A DNA stretch of 64,000 nucleotides from positions 1-64,000 of the forward strand of contig NZ_JAOCDM010000013.1 of NCBI RefSeq assembly GCF_029840925.1. Reading direction: 5' to 3'. Both the position numbers and the translations under genes were made by a program. The notes under the pieces are model-generated. The model worked only from the letters and a program-made list of their open reading frames with translations. It was not told the origin of the DNA and made no database searches. Below are positions 40,448 through 49,387 of this stretch, piece after piece; position 1 is the stretch's first letter, and each line of letters starts with the position of its first letter. This DNA is from Pseudomonas sp. GD03858. Its GTDB lineage: Bacteria > Pseudomonadota > Gammaproteobacteria > Pseudomonadales > Pseudomonadaceae.

Positions 40448-42358
40448 TCATGACGCGCTCCAGGTCAGGGCGAACACGGTCTGCCCCGGCAGTTGAAAGC
40501 GGATCTGGCCGTCGCGGCAGCTGAAGCTGGCGCGGCGGCTCTGGTTGTCGGGGCCGAACAGCTCCAGCTGGCCGGCGGGACAGTCGTTCAGGGTCAACGC
40601 CACGTGTTGCAGGCGTTCGGCCTTGTTCACCCCCAGCAGGCTGCGCTGGCGCTGCCGGGCCATGGCCAAGGCATCGACCTCGAAGGCATCGTTGTCCAGG
40701 GCCAGCACCTGGTCGAGCCAGTGGCGCTGGATGAACTGCTGCGCCAGGCCCACGGGCTTGAGCTCGTAGCGCTGGTTGCCGGCGTCGCGCAGCATGCCCT
40801 TGGGCCACTCGGGCTCGTCGGCGACGTGGAACCAGTTGAGCATGTCGAGCAGGCCGTCGCTGGCCGCATTGATCACCACCGAGGTCCACCACAGGCCCGC
40901 GTAGTGGGTGTTCTGGTCGTAGGGGCTGAGGCTCGAGCCGCTGGAGAGGTTGGTCTGGTCCAGCAACAGCGCCTTGCGCGGTCGGCCAGCGGCGTCGAGC
41001 CCCACCAGGCTCGCGGCTTGGCGCACGCTGTCGCGGTAGCTGCGGGTAGCCAGCAGGTCGCGCACCATCCACTCGTGCCAGGCCAGGGCGTCGATCTGCT
41101 CGCCGTGTTCGGCGAGCAGGCGCCGGGCCCAGTCGATGCCGCGACGCTGTTTGGCGTTCTCGGCGAACGGGCCATCGACCAAGCGCGACGACGCCGGCAT
41201 GGCGATGCGCACGCCGGCCTCGCGGGCACCGGGGTAGTCACGCACGCGCTTGGCCATGGCCTGGAAGAAGTCGCGATAGCTCGGGTAATCGCGGTAGTTG
41301 AGGTTGGGTTCGTCGGCGAAGGCCAGGTAGTGCGTGCCCTTGCCGCCCAGGGCCTTGGTCGCCTCCAGCCAGGCGCCCAGCGCGTCGTTGCTGGTGCGGT
41401 CGCTCCTCAAGTCGGCGATCCGGGCGCTGCCGGCCAGCAGGGTGATGTCCTGGCGAATGCCGAAACGTTCCTGGTAGAGCTTGCGCCAGGCGTTCTCGAA
41501 ATCGGGCTGGCGTTGCAGCACGTCGACGAAGCTGTAGAACCCGGCCGCCTGGGGGCGCAGGGCGTCCAGCGCCGCGAAGCTGCTGGCGGGCGGCAGCACA
41601 TAGGGCAGGGCCACGCCGAGCCGTGGCGTGGGCCCCAGGACCTTGCCGCCCAGGGTCAGGCGTACCTGGCCGTCTGCCTGGGGCAGGTCGCCAAGGTCCT
41701 CGGCGCGCTGGGCGAACAGGTTGGCACTGCCATCGAGCCAGAACGCCGCCTTGCCGCTGCCCAGCAGGCCCAGGCGCCAGGTTTCGTCGTGCTTGCTGGC
41801 GGGCAGTGCCTGCTGGTCGAAGCGCCAGTAGGCGCGGTAGGGCTTGAGCGCCAGCTGCACCCGGCGCCCGTCGCCGAGGCGTTCGGCGAACAGGCCGTGG
41901 ACGCCGCCGTGGTACTTGCCGGCCAGCACGGCCTGTTCGCCGGCCTTGACCCGGAAGTACAGGGCGACCCCCGGCCCCACTTCGGCGGCGAAGTGCACCT
42001 TGGCCGGGGCGAACAGCGCGCGGGTGCTCTCCTGATGCTCGATACGGTAGTCACGGAAACTGTAGCCGGGCACTTCCAGGCGATAGACCCCGTTGCCGCT
42101 CGGCAAGGGCCAGCGTTGTTCGCCGCGTACCTGCGCGGCCTGGATCAGGCGCTCGCCGGCCAGGCGCCCGTGGCCGTCCAGCAGGAACAGGCGCTCCTGG
42201 TTGGCATCGGCCTGCCAGGCGGGCCGCCACTGGATGCGCAGCTCATCGCTCTGGGTCGGCAGCATGTACAGGCTGCCATCGCGAATGTCGCCCCATTGCA
42301 CGGGGGTGGCCAGCGCGGGTTGCGCCAGCAGCGCGCCGGCCAGCAACAGGATCCTCAT
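40448..42358 (-). CDS. periplasmic glycoside-hydrolase-like protein
   Basis: 636 residues. A signal peptide (MRILLLAGALLAQPALA), N-terminal beta domains (about 20-250), and a barrel-like region (about 270-560) with YLAFADEPNLNYRDYPSYRD (possible acid/base Glu), WHEWMVRD and a Trp-rich end WWTSVVINAAS. It resembles clan-A hydrolases without clear family assignment. Enzymes of this kind in export operons clear misplaced polymer in the periplasm or trim chain length. It overlaps the flippase gene by 4 bases. Confidence 0.6.
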   Translation of the reverse strand: MRILLLAGALLAQPALATPVQWGDIRDGSLYMLPTQSDELRIQWRPAWQADANQERLFLLDGHGRLAGERLIQAAQVRGEQRWPLPSGNGVYRLEVPGYSFRDYRIEHQESTRALFAPAKVHFAAEVGPGVALYFRVKAGEQAVLAGKYHGGVHGLFAERLGDGRRVQLALKPYRAYWRFDQQALPASKHDETWRLGLLGSGKAAFWLDGSANLFAQRAEDLGDLPQADGQVRLTLGGKVLGPTPRLGVALPYVLPPASSFAALDALRPQAAGFYSFVDVLQRQPDFENAWRKLYQERFGIRQDITLLAGSARIADLRSDRTSNDALGAWLEATKALGGKGTHYLAFADEPNLNYRDYPSYRDFFQAMAKRVRDYPGAREAGVRIAMPASSRLVDGPFAENAKQRRGIDWARRLLAEHGEQIDALAWHEWMVRDLLATRSYRDSVRQAASLVGLDAAGRPRKALLLDQTNLSSGSSLSPYDQNTHYAGLWWTSVVINAASDGLLDMLNWFHVADEPEWPKGMLRDAGNQRYELKPVGLAQQFIQRHWLDQVLALDNDAFEVDALAMARQRQRSLLGVNKAERLQHVALTLNDCPAGQLELFGPDNQSRRASFSCRDGQIRFQLPGQTVFALTWSAS

Positions 42359-43659
42359 GCCGCCCTCCGTAGCAGGATCTGCCGCAGCGGGGCCAGGTCC
42401 GAGGGCAGGATGATCAGGGTCTGCCCCAGCGGCACGCCGCTGAGGCGGCAGTACAGCACCAGCATGGCCACGGTCACTGCCAGGTAGGCGATGGACGAGG
42501 CCGCCGCCGCGCCGACGATGCCCCAGGTGGGGATAAGCAGGATGTTCAGCAACAGGTTCAGGGCAGCGCCGATCCCCATCATCAGCGAGACCGTGCCGGG
42601 CCGGTTCTTGCCCAGCAGGTCCAGGCGCAGGATGCTCGCGTAGCACAGTCCCAGCAGGCCCGGCAGCAAGGCCAGCAGCGCCGGGTAGGCCGGCGCGTAC
42701 TCGGCGCCGAACAGGGTGACGATCAGCCAGTGGCCGATCAGCGCCATGCCCAGGCAGGCGCCGAGCATCACCGTGGCGGTCAGGCGCAGCGCCAGTGGGG
42801 TGATTTTCTCCATGCCGGCATCCTGTTGCAGCAGGCGTTTCATCAACGGCGTGGTCACCGCCTCGGGCACGATCAGCAGCAGCTCGGCGGCGGCGCTGGC
42901 CATGGCGTAGTGGCCCAGGGCGGTGCTGCCAAGCATGGCGCCGATGAACAGGTAGTCCGAGCGCAGGATCAATTGCTGGAACAGCAGGTCGGGATGGCTC
43001 TTGGCACTGTAGCTCAGCAGCTCGCGCTGGCCGCCGCGGTCCCAGCGCAAGGCCAATGGATGCTGGCGACGCAGCCACCACAGGCCGAGCACCAGGACCA
43101 GGGCGATGCCGCACAGCCAGCTGATCAGCGCGGCCTCCAGCGCATCGTCGCGCCACATCCAGAACAACCCGAGGAACAGCAGCAGCGGCGCCAATGATTC
43201 GCACAGGCGCAGGGCGTTGAAGGCGCCGACGCCGCCGCTGGCATTGTGCAGGGTCAGCAGGCCGCTCTTGAGCACGGTCATCGGCACCGCCAGCAGCAAC
43301 AGCCAGGCCAGCAAGCCCAGCTGCACGGTGACTTGCAGATCGGCGCCGAACTCGCGTACCAGCAATACGCAAGCCAGGGTCAGCATCCCGGCCAGCAGGC
43401 AGCCGTAGACCAGCACCTGGGTCAGCAGCAGGCCCATGTCGCGCTGCTTGGCCGCCTGGTAGCCGACCGCGCTGTTCAGGCCACCGCTGGTGGCGGCGCT
43501 GATCAGGTCGGGCAGGGTGCTGAGCAGGGCGAACAGGCCGCGCTCGCTGGGCCCGAGGATGCGCGCCAGCAGCACGTTGCGCAGCAGGCGCAGGGCAATC
43601 ATCGCCAGCTTCGTGCCCATGCTCAGCGCCAGGTGGCGCAGGTAGCTGTTGGGGTTCAT
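42355..43659 (-). CDS. Wzx-type oligosaccharide flippase
   Basis: 434 residues with about 12 membrane helices and the MOP/polysaccharide-transporter pattern near the start (NVLLARILGPSERGLFALLS). It moves lipid-linked repeat units to the periplasmic side. It overlaps both neighbours by 4 bases. With the ligase/polymerase at 46767 and the Wza/Wzc pair, it makes the operon a Wzx/Wzy-dependent system. Confidence 0.9.
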   Translation of the reverse strand: MNPNSYLRHLALSMGTKLAMIALRLLRNVLLARILGPSERGLFALLSTLPDLISAATSGGLNSAVGYQAAKQRDMGLLLTQVLVYGCLLAGMLTLACVLLVREFGADLQVTVQLGLLAWLLLLAVPMTVLKSGLLTLHNASGGVGAFNALRLCESLAPLLLFLGLFWMWRDDALEAALISWLCGIALVLVLGLWWLRRQHPLALRWDRGGQRELLSYSAKSHPDLLFQQLILRSDYLFIGAMLGSTALGHYAMASAAAELLLIVPEAVTTPLMKRLLQQDAGMEKITPLALRLTATVMLGACLGMALIGHWLIVTLFGAEYAPAYPALLALLPGLLGLCYASILRLDLLGKNRPGTVSLMMGIGAALNLLLNILLIPTWGIVGAAAASSIAYLAVTVAMLVLYCRLSGVPLGQTLIILPSDLAPLRQILLRRAA

Positions 43660-44666
43660 CCACGCTCTCCACGGCTGATGCGCCAGGCCAGCAGCGAAGG
43701 CCGGCTGGCGTTGCGCTGGCTGACGCCGATGCGCGGCAGGGCCAGCGGGTCGTCGTGGCCCTGGCAGATCCCCGGGCGGGTGCTCAGGGCGTAGGGGTAG
43801 CGGTGCGCGGCGACCCGGGCGCGCACGCGCTCGTCGTGATCGCCGTTGGGGTAGCAGTAGACCGGCAACGGTTCGCGGCAACCTTGGTTGAGGGCCGCGT
43901 GGCTGCGTTGCAGCTCCTCGTCCAGGCGGTGGTCGTCCAGGTAGGGCAGCAGGGCATGGCTGGCGCCGTGCGGACCGAAGCGCACCAGGCCGGAGTCCTC
44001 GAGGGCGCGCACCTGCTGCCAGTCCATGGCCTGGGGCAGCGACTCCGGTGGGCAGGCGTCGGTCAGCACATGCAGGGCCTGGGGGCTGAGGCTCTTCAAG
44101 GTCTGCAGGTAGCGCGCCAGGACCAGGCTGCGGGCCTTGCTGTGGTCGTGCATGAAGTAGGCCGCGGGCAATGGCCGGCCGAGCTTGCGCAGGCGTTCGA
44201 TCAGTTGGCGGCGGGCATCTTCGCCATGGGAGCCCCACAGGGTCTCGCCGACGCTTTCCCACCAGAAGCGCTGGCGGCTGCCGATGTAGTCGGTGGACAG
44301 GAAGATGCTCGCCGGCACCTGGTGACGCTGCAGCAGCGGGAAGGCGTTGACGGCGTTGTCGCGCCAGCCGTCGTCGAAGGTCAGGGCGACCTTGGGGCGG
44401 TGGTCGCCACGTGGTTCCTCGTGGCTCTTGAGCAGGTCCATGAGACTGACGCAGTCGAAATGCCGGGGCAGCCAGCGCAGCAGCCCTTCGAAGGCCCGAG
44501 GGCCGACGCACAGCTCGTTGCGATGGGGCAGGGCGGCGCTGGCGTCATCGGCCAGCACCCGGTGCAGCATGAGAATCACCCCGGAGCCCCGCAGTGCGGC
44601 ACGTCCGCGCGGGGATTTGAAATAGAACCAGCCACTGGCCTGCTTGATGTGGGTCTTGATCGGCAT
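43656..44666 (-). CDS. polysaccharide deacetylase (NodB-like)
   Basis: 336 residues. NodB hallmarks: VALTFDDGWRDNAVNAFPLL (catalytic Asp pair), FLSTDYIGSRQRFW, and a late GPHGASHALLPYLDD with metal His residues. No signal peptide is evident, so it may act on the lipid-linked unit at the cytoplasmic face. It lies 9 bases after the glycosyltransferase gene. Confidence 0.9.
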   Translation of the reverse strand: MPIKTHIKQASGWFYFKSPRGRAALRGSGVILMLHRVLADDASAALPHRNELCVGPRAFEGLLRWLPRHFDCVSLMDLLKSHEEPRGDHRPKVALTFDDGWRDNAVNAFPLLQRHQVPASIFLSTDYIGSRQRFWWESVGETLWGSHGEDARRQLIERLRKLGRPLPAAYFMHDHSKARSLVLARYLQTLKSLSPQALHVLTDACPPESLPQAMDWQQVRALEDSGLVRFGPHGASHALLPYLDDHRLDEELQRSHAALNQGCREPLPVYCYPNGDHDERVRARVAAHRYPYALSTRPGICQGHDDPLALPRIGVSQRNASRPSLLAWRISRGERG

Positions 44667-44675
44667 GTCCGTCGC

Positions 44676-45812
44676 TCATCGATTCTGGTCGGGGTTCCAT
44701 TGGCTGTAGCTGTGCCCGCGCAGGAACTGCCACAGGCCCACGCTCATGCCGGCGAAGGTGACCAGCACGAAGGCGGCCAGGCGAAACGGGCGCGGCAGAC
44801 GCCGCTGGGCGTCGAGCAGGCCGGCGATGGCGGCGGCGTAGCCGAGCAGTTGCAGGGCCAGGGTCAGGCGATAGAAGCCTGGTTCGGCGGCCAGCCACAG
44901 GTTGGCCAGCAGCAGCGGCAGGAGCAGCACCGGGGCCAGGCGGCGGATCAGCTTGTGGCTGATCAGGGCGATGGCATACAGGCCGTGACGCGCCGGGTTG
45001 AGCAGCTCGCGGCGCGCGGCCAGGCTCAGCAGGCCGCCGACGGTGACACGCTGGCGGCGGCGGAACTGCTTGTCGGCTTGGTCCACGCCCTGGTCAAGCA
45101 CCACGGCCTCGGGTACATAGACGATGCGCATGCCGGCGGCCGGGGCGCAGGTGCTGATGAAGAAATCGTCGTTGACCTGCCTGGGAATCGGCTGGTACAG
45201 CGCCCGGCGCAGGGCCAGCAGCGCGCCGTCGGCCGAGACCATGCAGCCGGTGCGGTTCTCCACCTTGCGTACCCAGGCCTCGTAGTGACGGTACAGGCTG
45301 TCGCCGATGCTCAGGCCCTTGCCTGGGTCGGGAATGATCATGTGCCCGGCGGTGCCACCGACCTGCTCGTCGGCGAAAGGCGCCAGCAGCAGGCCAAGGG
45401 TATTGGCCGACCATTGGTTGTCGGCATCGGTGAACACCAGCAACTCGCCCGTGCAGTGCTGCACGGCGCTGTTCAGCGCGTCGGCCTTGCCCAGGCGCGG
45501 CAAGTCGAGCACCAGTACCCGCGGATCGCACAGCGCGCGGGCCAGGGCCACGGTGCGGTCGCTGGAGCCGTCGCTGGCGACCACCACCTGCAGCTCGGCG
45601 GCCTGGTAGTCCTGGCCGAGCACGCTGGCAAGCTTGGCCTCGATATGGCGCTCTTCGTTGTGCGCGGCGATCACCACGCTGACCCGTTGCGCGGCAAGCG
45701 GCCCTGGCGTGCGCCGAGGGCACAATGGCGCGGCCAGGGTCAGCAGCAGCGGGTAGCCAACCCAGGCGTACAGTGGCAGCAGCAGGCAAAGCCAGAAGAT
45801 GAACTCAGCCAC
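44676..45812 (-). CDS. membrane glycosyltransferase family 2
   Basis: 378 residues, GTG start. A first helix (about 5-25), then the GT-A domain with SVVIAAHNEERHI, the metal motif FTDADNQW, and an acceptor region RQVNDDFF; then QFRRRQRVT, the QxxRW-like motif of processive or cellulose-synthase-like enzymes in altered form. Three C-terminal helices follow. It overlaps the GT2 gene before it by 8 bases. Confidence 0.88.
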   Translation of the reverse strand: MAEFIFWLCLLLPLYAWVGYPLLLTLAAPLCPRRTPGPLAAQRVSVVIAAHNEERHIEAKLASVLGQDYQAAELQVVVASDGSSDRTVALARALCDPRVLVLDLPRLGKADALNSAVQHCTGELLVFTDADNQWSANTLGLLLAPFADEQVGGTAGHMIIPDPGKGLSIGDSLYRHYEAWVRKVENRTGCMVSADGALLALRRALYQPIPRQVNDDFFISTCAPAAGMRIVYVPEAVVLDQGVDQADKQFRRRQRVTVGGLLSLAARRELLNPARHGLYAIALISHKLIRRLAPVLLLPLLLANLWLAAEPGFYRLTLALQLLGYAAAIAGLLDAQRRLPRPFRLAAFVLVTFAGMSVGLWQFLRGHSYSQWNPDQNR

Positions 45813-46770
45813 GGGCGGGCCTCCTTGCGGTGCGGTTGAACAGGCTGAGGATGAACGCCGCGCCCGCCAGGTGCAGGCGCAGCCAGTGCAGGCCCCAGAG
45901 CTGCAGCGTCAGTAGCAGGTCGCGATGCCTGCGGCTCTGGCGCAGGCTCAGGAGCAGGGCGGGCAGGGCGCTGATCAACAGCAGGAACAGCGCCACATGG
46001 GGGAAACCATCGAGCAGCGCCGACAGGGCCATGGCATCCAGTATCCAGGCTCCCACCGAAAGCATCGGGAAGCGCAGCAGGCGCAGGCTCACGCCATGGC
46101 TGCGGAGCAATTGCAGGTGGCTACCCTGTCGCCACATCTCCTTGCCCAGCCATTCGCGCCAGTTGGCCTCGAAGCCCCAGTGCAGCACCGCCGGTTGGCG
46201 CAGCACGCGCAGGCGCGCGCCGGACTCGTGCAGGCGCAGGGTGAAGTCCTTGTCCTCGCCGGTGCGCAGGTGTTCGTCGAAACCGCCGACCTGCTCGAAC
46301 CAGCTACGGCGCATCAGCAGGTTGGGGGTGGGCAGCCAGGTGCTGTCCTGCACGGTCTGGCCGGTGCGCAGGGTTCGGCGCTGCCAGGCCTGGGCGAACC
46401 ACGGGGCATGGCGCGGGGTGTCGCAATCCAGGGCGAAGACATCGCCATCGCCCCGGCGTTGCAGGTCCAGCAGCAGGTCCAGCCAGTGCTCGGGCACTTC
46501 GATATCCGCATCGAGGAACGCCAGCCACTCCCCCTGGCTGGCGCGCACGCCGGCATTGCGCAGGGCGCCGATGGCCACGCCGGGCAGGCTCAGCACCTGG
46601 GCGCCATGCTCGCGGGCGATCCGCGGGCCGTCGTCGCTGGAGCCGTTGTCCACCACGATCAGCTCGCAGGCCAGCCCCGCCGCGCTGGCCGAGCGGCGCG
46701 CGGCGTCCAGCGTGCGGCCGATATGGCGGGCCTCGTTGAACATCGGGATGACGATGCTCACCCGACTCAT
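45805..46770 (-). CDS. glycosyltransferase family 2
   Basis: 321 residues from ATG 46770. SIVIPMFNEARHIGRTLDAA at the start and the DxD-type motif AFLDADIEVPEHW are typical; GGFDEHLRTGEDKDF is the acceptor-side ED motif. Two to three helices occupy the end (about 235-310). It probably adds one sugar of the repeat unit. It overlaps the polymerase-like gene by 4 bases. Confidence 0.9.
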   Translation of the reverse strand: MSRVSIVIPMFNEARHIGRTLDAARRSASAAGLACELIVVDNGSSDDGPRIAREHGAQVLSLPGVAIGALRNAGVRASQGEWLAFLDADIEVPEHWLDLLLDLQRRGDGDVFALDCDTPRHAPWFAQAWQRRTLRTGQTVQDSTWLPTPNLLMRRSWFEQVGGFDEHLRTGEDKDFTLRLHESGARLRVLRQPAVLHWGFEANWREWLGKEMWRQGSHLQLLRSHGVSLRLLRFPMLSVGAWILDAMALSALLDGFPHVALFLLLISALPALLLSLRQSRRHRDLLLTLQLWGLHWLRLHLAGAAFILSLFNRTARRPARG

Positions 46771-48137
46771 CGGATCACCTCCGTGGACTGCCGATCGCGT
46801 GCCTGGCCGAGCAGCACGCTGGAGAGCGCGAGCATCAGCCACAGGTACTTGTGGCTCGGTGCGCTGAGGAACATCAGGAACAGGCCGATGGCCAGCATGC
46901 TCATGGTCAGGTGGGTCATCAGGTCGGCCTGGTCAGGATCGCCGGCGGCGCGGAAGGCGGCGCGCGCGCGCCAGAAATTGCGCAGGGCCAGGGCGATCAT
47001 GCCGACGAACAGCAAGCCCGCCGGCAGGCCGACCTCGCTGAACAGCTCCAGGTAGGTGTTGTGGGCGCGGCGGTAGAGGTCGGTGGTCTTGCTGTTGACC
47101 GGGGCGAAGGCCTTGGAGAACCCCGTGTCGGCGTAGTGCAGCGGGAACGTGCCGGGTCCGGTGCCGAGCAGCGGGCTGTGGCTGATCATCTCCTTGCCCA
47201 CCACCAGGTAGGAGGCGCGCCGGCCCAGGGACTCGTCCTGGTGGGCGTTGACCCCGGACTTGAGCAGCATCAGCGACTGGATGCGCTCGGCATAGCCTGC
47301 CGGCATCAGGGCCACGCCCAGGGGCAGGACGATGGCCAGGCCGAGCATGGCGAAGCCCAGGTGGCGCGGGCGAATGCGTGTCAGCTGTTCGCGGTAGTTG
47401 TACAGCACGATGCCCAGGCTGATCAGCAGCACCACCAGCCCAGAGCGCGATTCGGTCTTGGTCATGCCCACCAGCAGCAGCAGGCAGCAGCCGGCCCAGA
47501 ACAGCTTGACCGGGATCTGCCGGGCCTTGATCGCCAGCCACAGCCCCAGCGGCATGGCGATGGTGATCAGCAGGGCGAAGGCGTTGGGGTCGAGCATGGC
47601 CGAGGCACGGCCTTGCTCCTGGTACTTGGTGGAGAAGATCGCGAACAGGCAGGTGACGCAGACGCTGACGGTGATCAGTCGGGCCAGCATCGGCAGGTTG
47701 AGGTCGCGACCGACCAGCAGGGTGATGACGAACACCACCAGGCCCACCAGCAGTTCGCGCAGGTGCCCGCCCGACAGGGCCAGGTCGTCACTGGCCCACA
47801 GGCTCAGCAGGTACAGGGCCATGAACGGTAGCAGCAGTCGCCACTGGTTGCTGCGCAGGCGCTCGCCGGGCAACTGGCGTACCGCCAGTTGCAGGCTGAG
47901 GATCAGCACCAGGCCGATGCCCACCAGCTTGGCGCCGGACACCAGGCCATCCTTGAGCAGCCCTTCCAGTGGCACCAGGGTGGCGATGGCCAACAGGCCC
48001 CAGGCCGGCTTGCGGTACAGCACCAGCACGCCGGCCAGGCCGATCACGCCGCCGGGGGCCAGGAACGGGTAGGGGCTGGCCAGCAGTCCCAGGCTCAGCA
48101 GGGCCACCAAGGCCACCAGTGACAGGGGAATGATCAT
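46767..48137 (-). CDS. O-antigen ligase/Wzy-type polymerase
   Basis: 456 residues and about 12 membrane helices. A large periplasmic loop (about 305-385) includes GTGPGTFPLHYADTGFSKAF and YRRAHNTYLELFSEVGLPAG, the family signature with the essential His. It polymerises repeat units or ligates the chain; in an operon with Wzx, Wza and Wzc the polymerase role is likelier. It overlaps neighbours by 4 bases on each side. Confidence 0.9.
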   Translation of the reverse strand: MIIPLSLVALVALLSLGLLASPYPFLAPGGVIGLAGVLVLYRKPAWGLLAIATLVPLEGLLKDGLVSGAKLVGIGLVLILSLQLAVRQLPGERLRSNQWRLLLPFMALYLLSLWASDDLALSGGHLRELLVGLVVFVITLLVGRDLNLPMLARLITVSVCVTCLFAIFSTKYQEQGRASAMLDPNAFALLITIAMPLGLWLAIKARQIPVKLFWAGCCLLLLVGMTKTESRSGLVVLLISLGIVLYNYREQLTRIRPRHLGFAMLGLAIVLPLGVALMPAGYAERIQSLMLLKSGVNAHQDESLGRRASYLVVGKEMISHSPLLGTGPGTFPLHYADTGFSKAFAPVNSKTTDLYRRAHNTYLELFSEVGLPAGLLFVGMIALALRNFWRARAAFRAAGDPDQADLMTHLTMSMLAIGLFLMFLSAPSHKYLWLMLALSSVLLGQARDRQSTEVIR

Positions 48138-49387
48138 GCGACAACCTCCTCGGCCGTGCCCCGATAGACCAGGGCCCAGCGTTGTGCCAGGGTCGGCAGG
48201 TGGTAGCGTTCGCGTTGCGTCTGGCGTGCGCCGGCGACCAGTTCGGCGGCTTGCTCGGGGTCCTGCAGCAGGGCCTCGAGGTGCGTGCCCAACTCGTCGC
48301 TGGCCAGGGGCGCGGCCAGCAGGCCGTTGCGGCCATGTTCGATGACATCGGGGATGCCGCCGACTCCGAAGGCCACCACTGGCACGCCGTCCTGCATGGC
48401 CTCGAGCAGGATCATCGGCGTGCCTTCGGTGCGCGAGCTGATGACCAGGGCGTCCAGGCGTTTCATCCAGGCGCGCATGTCGCGCTGGAAGCCCGGCAGG
48501 GTGATGCGCCCGGCAAGACCGGCGGCGTCGATGCGGGCCTGCAGGGTTTCGCGTTCGGGGCCTTCGCCGAGCATCACGGCGTGGACCTGCGGGTGACGCT
48601 GGCACACCGGGATCAGGGTATCGAGGAACAGGTCGGGGCCTTTTTCGCTGGACAGGCGGCCGACGTAGGCGGCGAGCCAGGGTTTTGGGTCGTGATCGCA
48701 ATCCCTGTAGGAGCGGCCTTGTGTAGCGATCGGGCGCGAAGCGGCCGCCGCCGCTAGGTAATCCGATGTGCCTGACTTATCGGCGTGGGTGGCCTTGGGG
48801 CCGCTTTGCGGCCCATCGCGACGCAAGGCCGCTCCTACATGATCTTCATCAGCCGTGCGGGCTTCAGGCAGACCGTTGGGAATCACCTGCAACTTGGCCT
48901 CGGGCACGCCAGCATCGCGGTGGATGCGGGCGATGCTCTCGGCCACGCACACCACGGTGTCCACCGTCGGCGTGCGGCACAGTTGCAGGCTCAGCCAGGT
49001 ATAGAAACGCTGCTTGCGGCTGCGCGGGGTGAAGCCATGCTGGGTGCTGACCATTGGCAGGCGCCACAGTGTGGCGCCGATCCAACCGAACAGCTGGCCC
49101 TTGAAGTTGTGGCTGTTGATCAACGGACGTTGGCCGCGCTGCGCGCCGAGTACCTTGAGCACCGCCCCCAATCCGTGGCAGGTGTCGCACTCGACCCCGG
49201 CCTCGCGAAAACGCGCCACCAGATCGGCCGGGGCATCGAGGAACAGCACCCGATGCCGGCCGGGCGTGGCCTGGCAATGGTCCAGGAGCATGCGCTCGGC
49301 GCCGTAGAACCCGCCACTGCCGAGCAGGTGCAGGATCGGCCGGCTGCCGGCATGCAGCGCGGCGTTCAATTGCGCACCCAGTGCCAC
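48134..49387 (-). CDS. glycosyltransferase family 1/4 with REP-encoded insertion
   Basis: 417 residues, GTG start overlapping the Wzc-like gene by 22 bases. A GT-B enzyme: N-domain (about 16-175, LGSGGFYGAERML, STQHGFTPRSRK), C-domain (about 236-400) with LAAYVGRLSSEKGPDLFLDT, and the nucleotide-sugar motif VISSRTEGTPMILLEAMQDG. Between the domains, residues 184-227 are encoded exactly by a REP pair (132 bases), lengthening the interdomain loop just after VIPNGLP. The frame is kept, and both halves look intact, so the enzyme may still work. Confidence 0.88.
   Translation of the reverse strand: MALGAQLNAALHAGSRPILHLLGSGGFYGAERMLLDHCQATPGRHRVLFLDAPADLVARFREAGVECDTCHGLGAVLKVLGAQRGQRPLINSHNFKGQLFGWIGATLWRLPMVSTQHGFTPRSRKQRFYTWLSLQLCRTPTVDTVVCVAESIARIHRDAGVPEAKLQVIPNGLPEARTADEDHVGAALRRDGPQSGPKATHADKSGTSDYLAAAAASRPIATQGRSYRDCDHDPKPWLAAYVGRLSSEKGPDLFLDTLIPVCQRHPQVHAVMLGEGPERETLQARIDAAGLAGRITLPGFQRDMRAWMKRLDALVISSRTEGTPMILLEAMQDGVPVVAFGVGGIPDVIEHGRNGLLAAPLASDELGTHLEALLQDPEQAAELVAGARQTQRERYHLPTLAQRWALVYRGTAEEVVA
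48707..48838. repeat. REP pair in frame inside a glycosyltransferase gene
   Basis: GTAGGAGCGGCCTTGTGTAG at 48707 and its mirror ending GGCCGCTCCTAC at 48838, with a spacer that itself has palindromic arms. 132 bases equals 44 codons and the element begins on a codon boundary of the gene (codon 184). No stop codon arises in the frame used. Confidence 0.93.

Noticed and set aside
40493..42487. Long plus-strand frame opposite the glycosidase-like gene
   Set aside because: Composition of a GC-rich shadow frame; the minus-strand gene has a signal peptide and coupled overlaps with its neighbours.
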